46,432 bases of DNA from a bacterium (GCA_030430165.1 JAUIGL010000052.1:1-46432), one strand, 5' to 3'. Shown: positions 18,521 to 27,774, numbered from the stretch's first letter. The notes: generated by a model from the letters alone, not told the origin. Made by a program: numbers and translations.

Positions 18521-19281
18521 CCGGCGGTGGAGCCGGTTTTCTTGCGCCCTCCGGAGAGCAGCTCCTGGTAGTGCGAAATGATCGCCCGCGGGGGTCCCGA
18601 GTCGACCACCTTCCCCTGATCGAAGAGAATCACGCGGTCACAGAAGGTCTCGACCTGGGTGAGGTCGTGGCTGACCAGAACGATGGTCTTGCCGCGGCGC
18701 TTCTGGTCGTGGAACGTGCCGATGCACTTCTCCTGGAACTCACCGTCGCCGACGGCGAGGATCTCGTCGAGCAGCAGGATGTCCGAATCCGCCTGCAGCG
18801 CCGTGGCGAAGCCCAACCGGATGTGCATTCCCGTGGAGAGGCTCTTCAGCTTCACGTCCTTGAACCGCTCGAGGTCGGCAAAGCCGATCGCCCCTTCGAT
18901 GCGCGAGTCGAGCTCGGAACGAGGATAGCCGAGGATGCTGGCGTAGAGCGCGACGTTCTCTCGCACGGTCAGCTCCGGATTGAACCCAAGCCCCAACTCG
19001 AGCAGCTCGCACATGGTGCCGCGGATCCGGCAGGTTCCCGAATCCGGCACCAGCAACCCGGCCATCAGCTTGAGCAGGGTCGACTTGCCCGACCCGTTGC
19101 GGCCGATCAGACCGACGAACTCGCCCTGCTCGATGGTCACCGATACGCCGCACAGCGCCTCCAGGCGCTCGTACGACATCGGCCGGAGAATGCTGAGCAC
19201 GCGCTCGGCGAGAGTCGTGTGTACCTCGTGGGGGATCTGGAACGTCTTGTAGACGTTCTCCATCTCGATGACCGCCACCAT
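18517..19281 (-). CDS. Polysaccharide ABC transporter ATP-binding protein (Wzt/TagH-like)
   Basis: 254 residues from ATG 19281. Walker A is GLIGRNGSGKSTLLKLMAG, the signature loop is the LSTGMHIRLGFA variant typical of O-antigen/teichoic acid exporters, Walker B is ILLLDEILAVGD, and the switch His is VSHDL. The protein stops shortly after the NBD, so the C-terminal glycan-binding domain of many Wzt proteins is missing; this favours the KpsT/TagH type without end-group recognition. Encoded 8 bp after its permease, with which it forms the exporter. Confidence 0.92.
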   Translation of the reverse strand: MVAVIEMENVYKTFQIPHEVHTTLAERVLSILRPMSYERLEALCGVSVTIEQGEFVGLIGRNGSGKSTLLKLMAGLLVPDSGTCRIRGTMCELLELGLGFNPELTVRENVALYASILGYPRSELDSRIEGAIGFADLERFKDVKLKSLSTGMHIRLGFATALQADSDILLLDEILAVGDGEFQEKCIGTFHDQKRRGKTIVLVSHDLTQVETFCDRVILFDQGKVVDSGPPRAIISHYQELLSGGRKKTGSTAG

Positions 19282-19289
19282 CGCGCCGC

Positions 19290-20120
19290 CTACAGGTAGT
19301 CCGCCACCTTCGCCTGCAGGCGGCGGAAGACGAAGACACCGATCAGCAGAATTCCGACCGAGTACAGCGTCGTCAGCAGGAAGCCGCGCATGCCGGGGTA
19401 GAGCCCGTAAACCAGACAACGCCGGCTGTCGACGAGGATGCGCGCGACCGGGTTCCACCAGACGATCCAGCGCCAGCGTTCCGGCACGTTGAGCTCCGAA
19501 TAGAGAATCGGAGTCATCCAGAAACCGACCTGGAGAACGATGTTCCACAGGTATCCGATGTCGTGGAAGCGAACGTAGATGGGCGCCAGCAACAGCGAGA
19601 CGCCGAGAGTCAGGGCGATCAAGTTGGCCAGCATGAACGGAAAGAAGAGAGCGGCCGAGGTCATCTCGGTCCCGGTTGCCCACAAGAGGAGGAGCAACAC
19701 CAACAAGTTGATGACGAAGGTCAGCCCCGCGCTGAGCAGCGCCGAATAGACCACGACTTCGCGCGGCATCACCATCTTCGAGAGCACGTCGGCGCGTCCG
19801 AGCAGCGAGCCGACGCCGCGCGACGATCCCTCGAAGAAGAAGTTCCAGAGAACCACGCTGAGCAACAGAAACGCCGGGTACTTCGGGATCTTCACCGCGA
19901 GAAAATTGGTGGCCACGATGTAGTACAGGCCGAAGAAGATGACCGGATTGATCACCGACCAGGTGTAGCCGAGGACCGAGTGGGTGTAGCGGATCTTGAA
20001 GTCCTTCAGCGCGAACTGAAGGATCAGCGACGAGTAGTTCGAGCGCTGGCGCGATCGCGTCGACGGATCGACCCAGGGCTTGTCGACGACGTTGGGGGCA
20101 CCGGTCGGCATCATCGCCAC
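19290..20120 (-). CDS. Polysaccharide ABC transporter permease (Wzm-like, ABC-2)
   Basis: 276 residues. A cytoplasmic N-terminal stretch, then LILQFALKDFKIRYTHSVLGYTWSVINPVIFF, the hallmark amphipathic helix and first TM of Wzm-type ABC-2 permeases. Six TM segments follow and the C-terminus ends FVFRRLQAKVADYL. It partners with the ATPase directly downstream. It would carry a lipid-linked glycan across the inner membrane. ATG 20114 or 20111 are alternative starts. Confidence 0.92.
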   Translation of the reverse strand: MAMMPTGAPNVVDKPWVDPSTRSRQRSNYSSLILQFALKDFKIRYTHSVLGYTWSVINPVIFFGLYYIVATNFLAVKIPKYPAFLLLSVVLWNFFFEGSSRGVGSLLGRADVLSKMVMPREVVVYSALLSAGLTFVINLLVLLLLLWATGTEMTSAALFFPFMLANLIALTLGVSLLLAPIYVRFHDIGYLWNIVLQVGFWMTPILYSELNVPERWRWIVWWNPVARILVDSRRCLVYGLYPGMRGFLLTTLYSVGILLIGVFVFRRLQAKVADYL

Positions 20121-20228
20121 CCGCTTTGCTGGGTACCGCCACGCCTGATGAATATACGGGAAGCCATCAAACGATCATCTGTATCAGCCGCAAACGACGT
20201 TAAGCAACGGCCTGGATCCGCGAGGACA

Positions 20229-20343
20229 TCCCCCTCCTTACCAAGGAGGGGGTTAGGGGAGGTCACGCCGCGACGAGCTTCTGTTGTCGCGCTAACGGCG
20301 CTACGGTTGACCCCCCTGAAGTCCCCCCTTGGCAAGGGGGGAC
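20229..20343. repeat. Paired C/G-tract hairpin repeats
   Basis: In the 344-bp gap between the permease and the next lipoprotein (20121-20464) are two near-palindromes: CCCCCTCCTTACCAAGGAGGGGG at about 20230 and TCCCCCCTTGGCAAGGGGGGA ending at about 20342, about 70 bp apart. The same style of CCCCTTGGCAAGGGG repeat is widespread between genes in deltaproteobacterial-type genomes. The unit is noncoding; its function is unknown, perhaps transcript ends or a mobilisable REP-like unit. Nothing else was recognised in the gap. Confidence 0.6.
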
Positions 20344-20464
20344 GGAATTCGGGTCGGGCCGGGCCCCTGAGCAAAGACGGCTGCGAATTGAACCGACCCA
20401 CTGCCGATCCGCGGTCCCGAGTCGTCGGTTGACATCGCCGGGCTCGATCTCGAACACTGGTCCG

Positions 20465-21025
20465 ATGAGTGCCCTCGCCGCCCGTGTCCTGACCCGTGTA
20501 TCCGCGGCCCTGCTGCTCGCCGCCCTCGTCGCCGGCTGCATCGAGGTCGACGCCCAGCTCGCCGGCGACGGCAGCGCGAAGATGAAGATGATCGTCTCCA
20601 ACCTCGACGAGGCCGGCGACGCCAGCATCCGCAAGCAGCTGCTGAGCCCGGCGGTGAAGGTGGTCGGGGCGAGCTACGCCGACGGCCGCGGCACCTACCA
20701 GCTCGAAATCAGCGACATCGACAAGCTGCGCACGGCCGCCTTCTTTCGCCAGATCCGCATCGAGCAAGAAGAGAGCGGGAGCACCCGCCAGCTGACGATC
20801 CTGATCCCGCGTCGTCCGCCCGTCAAAGACGAGACCAACTTGCCGGGCAAGGACTACGTCGTCGTCGACCTGCGCCTGAAGCTGCCGGAGCGGGTCGTCG
20901 CCAGCAACGGAAAAAAGGAAGACGACCAGCATGTGCGATGGCAGGTGCTGCGCGATGACATGTTGGGCAAGGGGTATGCCCCGGCTGAAGTGTCATACGG
21001 GACGGCCGCGAAACCTGGGGGATGA
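20465..21025 (+). CDS. Lipoprotein of unknown function (LppM/DUF3153-like)
   Basis: 186 residues from ATG 20465. Lipoprotein signal VSAALLLAALVAGC with Cys about residue 23, then IEVDAQLAGDGSAKMKMIV, which resembles the start of the LppM-like beta-sheet domain (a first strand with a G-D-G-S turn). The remainder alternates beta strands and charged turns without cysteines. No enzymatic motif. It converges with the GT2 gene to the right. The family call is tentative. Confidence 0.65.
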   Translation: MSALAARVLTRVSAALLLAALVAGCIEVDAQLAGDGSAKMKMIVSNLDEAGDASIRKQLLSPAVKVVGASYADGRGTYQLEISDIDKLRTAAFFRQIRIEQEESGSTRQLTILIPRRPPVKDETNLPGKDYVVVDLRLKLPERVVASNGKKEDDQHVRWQVLRDDMLGKGYAPAEVSYGTAAKPGG

Positions 21026-21081
21026 CTCGCTGCGCTCGTAGGCTAGGGCTGGGGCTCGGGCTTAGGCAAAGGCTTGGGGCG

Positions 21082-22032
21082 CTAGAAGGGATCTTCGGAG
21101 GAACGGCCGAGTAGGCCGTCGCGAAGCCCGCGCGCGTACGATACTTCCCAGTCCCAGTAGCGGTGGCCGTTGCGGTCTCGCTCGGGGAATCCTGGAATGC
21201 GGGAGCACAGTGCGCGCACCCAGCGCAGGAGCATCGCCGCGGTGCTCCACAGGGTGTAGCGAACGCGTTGCAGCGGGCTGCCGTGCTTGCGGGTGAAGAG
21301 GATCCCGTTGCGCGCCAGGAAGTACGGCAGCGGAAACACGTGCTCTTGGCGCGCGTCGGAGGTTCCGCCGCCGCGGTGCAGGATGGCGATGGTCCCGTCG
21401 TAGAGGACCCGATAACCGCCTTCATGGAACCGCACGCACCAATCCACGTCGTCGTGGTAGGCGAAGTATGCTTCGTCGAGAAGCCCGACGTCTTCGATCG
21501 CGGCGCAGCTCCACAGGCTGCCGTTGCCGATGATCCAATCGACGTCGCGCTGCCCCTGCCAGAGCGGGCCGTCGTCGGCCCCCTGCCCCGCCATGCGAAC
21601 CACGAACGGCCCGTAGGTGAGCAGCCCGTAGGCGCCCCACAGCTTATCCGGGTTCTCCATCTGGAGGTTGCGGCACCCGAGGGCACCAATCGTCGGATCG
21701 GCGAGCGCCGAGCGCACCATCGAGGACACGAAGGTCGGATCCACCACGGCGTCGTTGTTGACCAGACAGACGAAGGCACAACGGCGCTCGAGGGCCCAAC
21801 GAATCCCGGTATTGCTGCCGCCGGCGAATCCCAAGTTGGTCTGGTTGCGCAGGAGGACGATCGAGTCGCCGAAGCGCTCTTCGAGAGCCTCACTGGTGCC
21901 GTCGACCGAGCCGTTGTCGACGACGACCACCGTCAGGTCAGCGTAGTCGGACGCGAGCAGGCTGGTCACACACTCGAGAACCTCTCGCTTACGGTTCCAG
22001 GTCGGAACGATGGCGGCTACGGGTGGTCGCAT
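21082..22032 (-). CDS. GT2 family glycosyltransferase
   Basis: 316 residues. GT-A motifs: VAAIVPTWNRKREVLECVTSLL, VVVVDNGSVDGTSEAL, NLGFAGGSNTGIRWAL, and the donor/metal loop FVCLVNNDAVVDP. Acceptor side: GNGSLWSCAAIEDVGLLDEAYFAYHDDVDWCVRF. It resembles rhamnosyl-type GT2 enzymes but is not close to the copy at 17570-18520. Last gene of a minus-strand operon that includes a methyltransferase and a GT4. A cytoplasmic glycan-building role is inferred. Confidence 0.88.
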   Translation of the reverse strand: MRPPVAAIVPTWNRKREVLECVTSLLASDYADLTVVVVDNGSVDGTSEALEERFGDSIVLLRNQTNLGFAGGSNTGIRWALERRCAFVCLVNNDAVVDPTFVSSMVRSALADPTIGALGCRNLQMENPDKLWGAYGLLTYGPFVVRMAGQGADDGPLWQGQRDVDWIIGNGSLWSCAAIEDVGLLDEAYFAYHDDVDWCVRFHEGGYRVLYDGTIAILHRGGGTSDARQEHVFPLPYFLARNGILFTRKHGSPLQRVRYTLWSTAAMLLRWVRALCSRIPGFPERDRNGHRYWDWEVSYARGLRDGLLGRSSEDPF

Positions 22033-22050
22033 CGGGTCGTGAATTGTCGA

Positions 22051-23259
22051 TCATCCGCGCAGCCGGCGCCAGACCAGGCGGGCCTTGTCGGCAGGCGGCA
22101 GCGGAATCTGCACGAAGCGGCGCAGCCGCAGCATCGTCCGCGCCCCGCGCCCGGCCGGCCCCAGCCCCCAGCGCGGGCCCTGCAGCGCGCGTCTCAGATC
22201 GGCGAGCTCGGCGCGATCCGCGTGTTGCGCCTCGTTGCGCAGCACCACCGCTTCCGGAGCCAACAGCAGCGGCACACCGCGATCGACGCCGTAGTCGCGC
22301 CCGCAACTGCAGCATCGAATCGCATCCTCGGATGGGTCGAGCACACCGCCGCAGGCCGGACACACCGGAACCGGGTCGGCGAGCAGCGGCGGCGCCGCCT
22401 CCGCGGCATCGGGAATCCGCCAATCGGTGCGAAAGCCGGAGGCGCCGCCGAGGGCGCGATCCGAGCCGAGGATGTTGTCGAGGATCTCGCGGCGAGAGAA
22501 GCGAGGCTCGGCCTCGGAGTCGGTGCTGGCCACGGTCACCACGACGCCGTAGCTGCCCGGCACGAGAGCTCGGTCGCCGGTGATGTCGAGAACGCATTCC
22601 GCCAGTTCCTCGGCGTTGCGCAGGCCGAACAGGCGAATCTTCTCCGGTGACTGCATCAGCGCTCGCACGTCGGCGCCGCGACCGAAGTAGGCGACGAAGT
22701 CGGATGGCACGAAGAAGTTGCGCTCGGCGTGCGGTCGGTCGTCCGCCGAGGCGATCAGCAGGCGGCGTTCCCACGACTGGAGGCAGGTCTCCTGCGTCGT
22801 CAACACCACCGCGTGTCGCGCCACCCGCTTCAGCTCGGCGAGCACGGCGAGCGGGTGCTCGACGTGCTCCAGCACCTCGGAGCACACGACCACGTCGAAG
22901 GAATCGTCGGCAAACGGCAGCGCCGCGGCGTTGGCGGCGTACGCCGGCAACGCAAAGGCGCGCCGGGCGCGGACGCAGAACTCGCGGCTCAGGTCGATGC
23001 TGGCGACGCCGGCCCCGAACTGGGAACGAATCAGGTGCGCGATCCAGCCGGTGCCGGCGCCGACGTCGAGGCAGCTCGCGAAATCCAGTCGCGCCAGTGC
23101 CTCCGCGATCGACAGAGCGCGGGCGACGCCGAGCACGTGCTCGACCGGAACCCCGGCAATCGCACCCGCGTCATCGTAGAAGGAACCCCGGGTCGGGGCG
23201 CCGGCGTCGGCGCATACCCGCTGGTCGAGCCACGATTGAGTCCGCTCGGTGTACTCCAT
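22051..23259 (-). CDS. SAM methyltransferase with C-terminal Zn-ribbon (Trm112-like) region
   Basis: 402 residues from ATG 23259; longer in-frame starts would overlap the upstream GT4 gene. Methyltransferase motif I is CLDVGAGTGWIAHLI, then IDLSREFC and FDVVVCSEVLEHVEHPL. The C-terminal part carries four cysteines in CPACGG...CCSCGRDYGVDRGVPLLL, like the Trm112/UPF0434 zinc ribbon often joined to sugar or lipid methyltransferases. The substrate is unknown. Gaps to the flanking glycosyltransferase genes are 18 and 56 bp, so co-transcription is likely. Confidence 0.82.
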   Translation of the reverse strand: MEYTERTQSWLDQRVCADAGAPTRGSFYDDAGAIAGVPVEHVLGVARALSIAEALARLDFASCLDVGAGTGWIAHLIRSQFGAGVASIDLSREFCVRARRAFALPAYAANAAALPFADDSFDVVVCSEVLEHVEHPLAVLAELKRVARHAVVLTTQETCLQSWERRLLIASADDRPHAERNFFVPSDFVAYFGRGADVRALMQSPEKIRLFGLRNAEELAECVLDITGDRALVPGSYGVVVTVASTDSEAEPRFSRREILDNILGSDRALGGASGFRTDWRIPDAAEAAPPLLADPVPVCPACGGVLDPSEDAIRCCSCGRDYGVDRGVPLLLAPEAVVLRNEAQHADRAELADLRRALQGPRWGLGPAGRGARTMLRLRRFVQIPLPPADKARLVWRRLRG

Positions 23260-23315
23260 CCGCCACTCACAATCCCGCGGCGTCCACCCGAGCCAACCCG
23301 CCCCGAGGTCGAGGG

Positions 23316-24509
23316 CTATCCGGGCTCGCCGCCGCGCCTCACTACTTCTTCGTACAGATCCGACGTCCGTTCGGCAATCGAGCCCCATCCGAGGTTGGCG
23401 CGGACGTACTCGCGCCCTTCGCGCACGTGGCGCTCACGCGCCTGCGGATCGTCCAGCAGCTGGCCGATCGCCCTGGCGAGCGATTCGGGGTCTCCGTACG
23501 GCACCACCGAGCCGCCGCCCGACGCCGTCACCAGCTCACCGCAGCCCGAGTCGCCACACACCACCACCGGCGCGCCGCACATGATCGACTCGGCCGCCAC
23601 CAGGCCGAAGATCTCGTCGATCGACGGGTAGGCGACGACGTCGGCGTCGACGTACGCGGCGTTGCGCTCTTCGCCGAGCAACAATCCCGGGAAACGAACT
23701 CGACTCGCCAAGCCGAGCTCTTCGACCAGGGCGTGCAGCGGCGCCTCCGGCATCATGAAGTTGCCGGCGACCACCAGCTGGACCGACTCCGGCAGGTGGC
23801 GCATCGCCCGGATCAGCACGTCCACCCCTTTGCGCGGGGTGATCTTGCCGACGAAGACGATCAGGGGTGCGTCGCCGAGGCCGTGCGAGCTGCGAAAGGA
23901 TCCGGCTTCCGGCAGCCGCTCGAACTCCGACAGCCGCACCCCGTTGGGGATGACCCGGATGCGGTCGGCGCGGACTCCGGCCTCGAGGTAGTGCGGGATC
24001 TCCGCGTTGGAGACGGCGATACAGGCCGCCGTGTCGCGGACGATCCCTTCGACGCCGATGCTGTCGAGAATCTGCTTGATACCGACGTAGCGCTCGATCG
24101 CCGGCACCGTGCCGTTGCCGGTGAGCACGTACGGCACACCGGCGCGGCGCGCCGCGCGGGCAACCGCGACTTGCAGCAGGTGCCGGTGCGAGTGGATGTG
24201 AACCAGATCGAAACCGGCCACCTGCTCGGCGGCGGCGGCAAAGCTCGCCAGCGGCAGGTAGAGCTGAAAATCATGGGCCAAGCGGTTGCTGAGGTTGCGA
24301 AACCGGCGCACCCGGATTCCGTCGACCACGCTCTCCGGCGTTCCCAGACGCGAGTCGCGGTCGAACACGTCGGTGGTCCACACCGTGACGTCGTGCCCAA
24401 CCCGCACCAACTCGCGGCAGAGCTCGTAGGCACAGCGCGGCACGCCGCCGTAGGCCCAGGCGGGGTAGAAGCTCGGTGAGACGTGGAGGACGCGCAGCGA
24501 CCGGTTCAT
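23316..24509 (-). CDS. GT4 family glycosyltransferase
   Basis: 397 residues, GT-B fold. N-terminal LHVSPSFYPAWAYGGVPRCAYELCRELVRVGHDVTVWT is the usual GT4 opening, with DLVHIHSHRHLL in the middle. The C-terminal donor domain has LIVFVGKITPRKGVDVLIRA and the E-x7-E region YPSIDEIFGLVAAESIMCGAPVVV. Probably adds a hexose in the cytoplasm. Same operon as the methyltransferase and GT2 genes that follow; 61 bp separate it from the upstream gene. Confidence 0.9.
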   Translation of the reverse strand: MNRSLRVLHVSPSFYPAWAYGGVPRCAYELCRELVRVGHDVTVWTTDVFDRDSRLGTPESVVDGIRVRRFRNLSNRLAHDFQLYLPLASFAAAAEQVAGFDLVHIHSHRHLLQVAVARAARRAGVPYVLTGNGTVPAIERYVGIKQILDSIGVEGIVRDTAACIAVSNAEIPHYLEAGVRADRIRVIPNGVRLSEFERLPEAGSFRSSHGLGDAPLIVFVGKITPRKGVDVLIRAMRHLPESVQLVVAGNFMMPEAPLHALVEELGLASRVRFPGLLLGEERNAAYVDADVVAYPSIDEIFGLVAAESIMCGAPVVVCGDSGCGELVTASGGGSVVPYGDPESLARAIGQLLDDPQARERHVREGREYVRANLGWGSIAERTSDLYEEVVRRGGEPG

Positions 24510-24570
24510 GGCAGCTATGGACCAGCGGATCAGCCCCGCCGCAACTCCCCGCCGAGGTTGCCGCGCACCG

Positions 24571-25224
24571 TCAAGGCTTCGGCTTGTTCTCCGATCCCGC
24601 CACCGGCTTGGCCGACTCGTGGGAATGGTCGTGCTTCTCTGCCGGCTTGCTGGACCCCTCGTCCGCAGCCGCGGCGTGCCCGCTCAGCTTCTTGAAAAAC
24701 CAGGAACGGGCATCTTCGGAGATCGACTTGCTGGTCGCCCCGTACCAGCCGCCGGTGGTGACCACCTGGAGCTGAACCCGATCGTCGCTCCAGATCGGCC
24801 GCTGCGGCGTGCCACTGGTGCGCGGTCCGTAGGTCTCGTCGAGGTACTTCAACACCGCTTCGGATTCGCCGCGGTCGTAGTAGACCACCACCGCCCACAG
24901 CTGATCGCGCCAGAAGCGCAGCTCCACTTGTACCGGCGTCGGCACGTTGCCGAGCTTGTAGTCGCCGATGACCTCGCGCACCAGATGCGGACTCTGTATC
25001 GCTGCCGCATTGAGCCTGGTGTCGGTGGTCGACACAGGGCGCATCTCCGGGTGTTTCTTCTTGGCAACCTCGAGCGAATCGCCGAACTCGATCTCGGCGA
25101 ATCCCTTCAAGTCCGCGATCGAGGGGCTGGGCGCAGCGGGTTCACTGCCGGTCGCGACTGCCGCAGCAGCCGCGACCAACAATAGTGCAGACAGAATTCG
25201 GAGCACTGACAAGTCCCTACTCAC
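24571..25224 (-). CDS. Exported protein of unknown function with His-rich tail
   Basis: 217 residues. A signal peptide (SVLRILSALLLVAAAAAVATG) is followed by a domain with IADLKGFAEIEFGDSLEVAKKKHP, then beta strands VELRFWRDQLWAVVVYYD and a PxWSDDRVQLQVV segment. The first part resembles small periplasmic domains found near polysaccharide genes, but I do not recognise the family. The C-terminus (KHDHSHESAK) is His/charge rich and may be disordered or bind metal. Its start overlaps the stop of the upstream lipoprotein gene by 8 bp. Confidence 0.65.
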   Translation of the reverse strand: MSRDLSVLRILSALLLVAAAAAVATGSEPAAPSPSIADLKGFAEIEFGDSLEVAKKKHPEMRPVSTTDTRLNAAAIQSPHLVREVIGDYKLGNVPTPVQVELRFWRDQLWAVVVYYDRGESEAVLKYLDETYGPRTSGTPQRPIWSDDRVQLQVVTTGGWYGATSKSISEDARSWFFKKLSGHAAAADEGSSKPAEKHDHSHESAKPVAGSENKPKP

Positions 25225-27601
25225 AGATAAAGGTGTTCTTGACGAGGATGTCGCCGAGCGTCGAATCGAAGAACATCAGGTTGCCCTGCAACCGCAGACC
25301 GCTGAGGTTGCCGGTCTCGAAGTTGTCGCAGCTGATCGGCGCCCCGCTGTTCTCGAGCGGACCGATTCTCTGCCGATTGTTCCCGTTATTGGCGTTCGCC
25401 GCGAGGAAGCCGACGCCGTCGGTCGTCGACAGCGCGCCGCACAGAGGCGGCAGGATAATGGAGGGCACACTGTTGCCGCAGACTGCGTCCAAGTCTCTTT
25501 CCACGGTGATCTGTAGCCCCAAGTTGCAGCTGAACGAACCGGCCGGACCCGGATCGCCGAGCTCTTCCCCGAGACAGGTGCAGTTGCAAACTTCGTCATG
25601 GACCCCGCCCTGCGCCGGCTCCTTGCCCGGGCAGTTGCCCCCGGGACACTGATCGTCCTGCGTACAAGCCATCTCGGCGCTATCACCGCCCTGACAGAAG
25701 CCCTCGCAAGACGCGCCCTGACGCGCGTAGTTTGGTCCGAGGTCGCCACAGAATTCATCGCACTGCGCGTCGCAGTCGGCGTTGGAGGAGCAGTCGCCGA
25801 TGTTGTGGTCGGCGAGCAGATCCAGGTCGAGTGCGCGGCCGCCGTTACAGGCGAACACTCCCGGCTCGCACGGCCCCGCCGGGTAGACGCAGACATCGCC
25901 GATCCCGAGCAACGGGATGGCATCGAGCTCGACGATGTCGCAGGAACACGCCGTCTCCCCGGTAATCGGATCGACCGGACCACAATCAATCTCGACCGAT
26001 CCGGTCGGTTCCACCGGCAAGGGCGAGAACAGCAACTGCAGGAGCAACTCGCTGCCTGTGCCCAGCGTACAGGTCTCCGTCCCGAGTCCCGCCGCGACCG
26101 TCTCCGTCGGAGTCGCTGTCGGAGGGGCTGGGCTGTTGGTCGGGGTAAAGGTGTTGGTGCTTGTCGGCGTATTGCTGTTGGTCGGCGTGAACGTATTGGT
26201 CGGAGTGTTGGTGAAGGTATTGGTCGGCGGCACCGTATCGGTCGGCGTGAAGGTGCTGGTGCTGGTCGGAGTGAAGGTCGGACCAACCGGAGTCGTCGGC
26301 GTGAACGTCGGGTCGACCGGCGTCGTCGGCGTCATCGTCGCAACCGATCCGGTCGGCACCGCGGTTGGCGTCAGAGTCGCCACTTTCGTCGGTGTCTCGG
26401 TCGCTGCCGTACCCGTCTCGACCGCCGTCGGGGTCAAGGTCGGCGTGAACGTGTCGGTCGGACTCGGCGTGTTGCTGTTGGTCGGCGTGAAGGTGTTGGT
26501 GCCGGTCGGGGTGAAGGTGTTGGTCGGCGACGAGCTCTGTGTCGGCGTGAACGTGAACGTGTTGGTCGGCGTAAAGGTGTTGGTATTGGTTGGGGTGAAG
26601 GTATTGGTGTTGGTCGGCGTGAAGGTGTTGGTCGGCGCGATCGTGGCCGTCGCGGTCGTTGCCGGTGTCGCGGTCGGCAGCATCGTATCGGTCGGCGTGC
26701 GCGTAGGCCGCTCGGTCTCGGTCGGCGGCGGCGCCTGGGTATTGGTCGGATTGGTGTCTTGGGTCGCCGTCGCCGGCGGCGAGGTCGGCGTGCTGACGGG
26801 CGGGACCGCAGCCGCGATCGCTTCCTGGACGCCCGGATCGATTCGCGCCAGCGTGGTCGCCGCGGCGTTCACGTCGGCCGGGGTCGTTCCCTGGATCTGA
26901 CCGGGCGCGTCCTCGACGGCGGCGCCGATGTCGAGAATGTCGAAGGAGTCGAAGTCACAAAGCGAAGCCTCGCCGGCGCCGATGCTCTCGAGGATCAGGC
27001 GGACGGTGGCTTCGCTCTCGAAGTTGATGTCGACCTGGCCCGAGGCGACGAACGCCCGGGTCAACGATCCCCCCTCGTCGACCTGCGCCAGTAAGCGACA
27101 GGTATCGGGGGTGATTCCACTCGGCAGGTCGTCTTCGGAGAAGCTGAAGCGCCCCTGCGAATCGGTCTGGGCGGTGCCGATCTCGACCCCGCCGTCGATT
27201 TCACCGCCGACGATATTGGCGGCGGTCAGGCGAATCAGGCGGACCACAACGCCCGCACCGACGGGTTCGACGTTCGGCGCCGTCAGGGCTTGCACCCTGG
27301 AGACAACGATCGAAGCGAAGCGTTCCATCAGGCCCGAGGCGACTGCCGAAACAGGCAGAGACACCTGTCCCTCCAACGCAGTCTCCGGAATCGGGGTCGG
27401 CGTCTCGGCGACGGCGGTCGGCGACATCGTACCGGAAGGGGGTCGTGCAACCTTTACTTCGGCCTCACCGCCGCAACCGCTCATCGAGAGCGCGGCGGAA
27501 AAGGCGAATACGAGCGTAAGTAGCGCGGACGTCGCGTGTTTCGCGACAGCGCGCGGCTCTCTGGGCGAACCCGTAGGAAGATCGTTGATCGGCAAGAGCA
27601 T
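25217..27601 (-). CDS. Lipoprotein with Pro/Thr repeat stalk and Cys-rich C-terminal domain
   Basis: 794 residues from ATG 27601, preceded by AGGGGG 8-13 bases upstream. Lipoprotein signal LVFAFSAALSMSGC. Residues ~60-280 form a folded domain. Then ~230 residues of repeats based on FTPTNTNTFTPT, a stiff, probably glycosylated spacer. The last ~280 residues hold about 25 cysteines (CDAQCDEFCGD, CTQDDQCPGGNCPG, CNCTC), a disulfide-rich secreted domain. The form suggests an outer-membrane-anchored surface protein. Similar TPT-plus-Cys proteins occur in deltaproteobacterial and Binatota-like genomes. Function unknown. Confidence 0.8.
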   Translation of the reverse strand: MLLPINDLPTGSPREPRAVAKHATSALLTLVFAFSAALSMSGCGGEAEVKVARPPSGTMSPTAVAETPTPIPETALEGQVSLPVSAVASGLMERFASIVVSRVQALTAPNVEPVGAGVVVRLIRLTAANIVGGEIDGGVEIGTAQTDSQGRFSFSEDDLPSGITPDTCRLLAQVDEGGSLTRAFVASGQVDINFESEATVRLILESIGAGEASLCDFDSFDILDIGAAVEDAPGQIQGTTPADVNAAATTLARIDPGVQEAIAAAVPPVSTPTSPPATATQDTNPTNTQAPPPTETERPTRTPTDTMLPTATPATTATATIAPTNTFTPTNTNTFTPTNTNTFTPTNTFTFTPTQSSSPTNTFTPTGTNTFTPTNSNTPSPTDTFTPTLTPTAVETGTAATETPTKVATLTPTAVPTGSVATMTPTTPVDPTFTPTTPVGPTFTPTSTSTFTPTDTVPPTNTFTNTPTNTFTPTNSNTPTSTNTFTPTNSPAPPTATPTETVAAGLGTETCTLGTGSELLLQLLFSPLPVEPTGSVEIDCGPVDPITGETACSCDIVELDAIPLLGIGDVCVYPAGPCEPGVFACNGGRALDLDLLADHNIGDCSSNADCDAQCDEFCGDLGPNYARQGASCEGFCQGGDSAEMACTQDDQCPGGNCPGKEPAQGGVHDEVCNCTCLGEELGDPGPAGSFSCNLGLQITVERDLDAVCGNSVPSIILPPLCGALSTTDGVGFLAANANNGNNRQRIGPLENSGAPISCDNFETGNLSGLRLQGNLMFFDSTLGDILVKNTFICE
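26104..26780. repeat. Tandem coding repeat (TPT minisatellite)
   Basis: On the plus strand the unit is close to GTCGGCGTGAAGGTGTTGGT with many variants of 12-24 bp. On the coding (minus) strand it encodes F-T-P-T-N-T steps. The unit is imperfect and third-position changes are common, so the amino-acid pattern is better kept than the DNA. Copy number is likely to vary between strains, and misassembly is possible here. Confidence 0.85.
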
Positions 27602-27774
27602 CGCTAGTGGAACCCCCTTTTCCAGACCGTCGACGAGACACGGCCGTCCCCTACTAACATCACGCCGACTTCGGACAGGCAAGACCTGAGTTGGTGGAGT
27701 TGCGCCGCAGGCGCGCTGTCGCCCAACCCGCGTTTTTGGGGTATGTCACCGCGCGCAGCGGTCGCGGCGCGCGG

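Noticed and set aside
26104-26780. Possible CRISPR array
   Set aside because: Repeats are short, contiguous and variable, without spacers, and are explained by coding TPT repeats; no cas genes.
25598-27094. 498-codon plus-strand ORF opposite the TPT lipoprotein
   Set aside because: Its Arg/Gly-rich repeats are the antisense of the TPT repeat.
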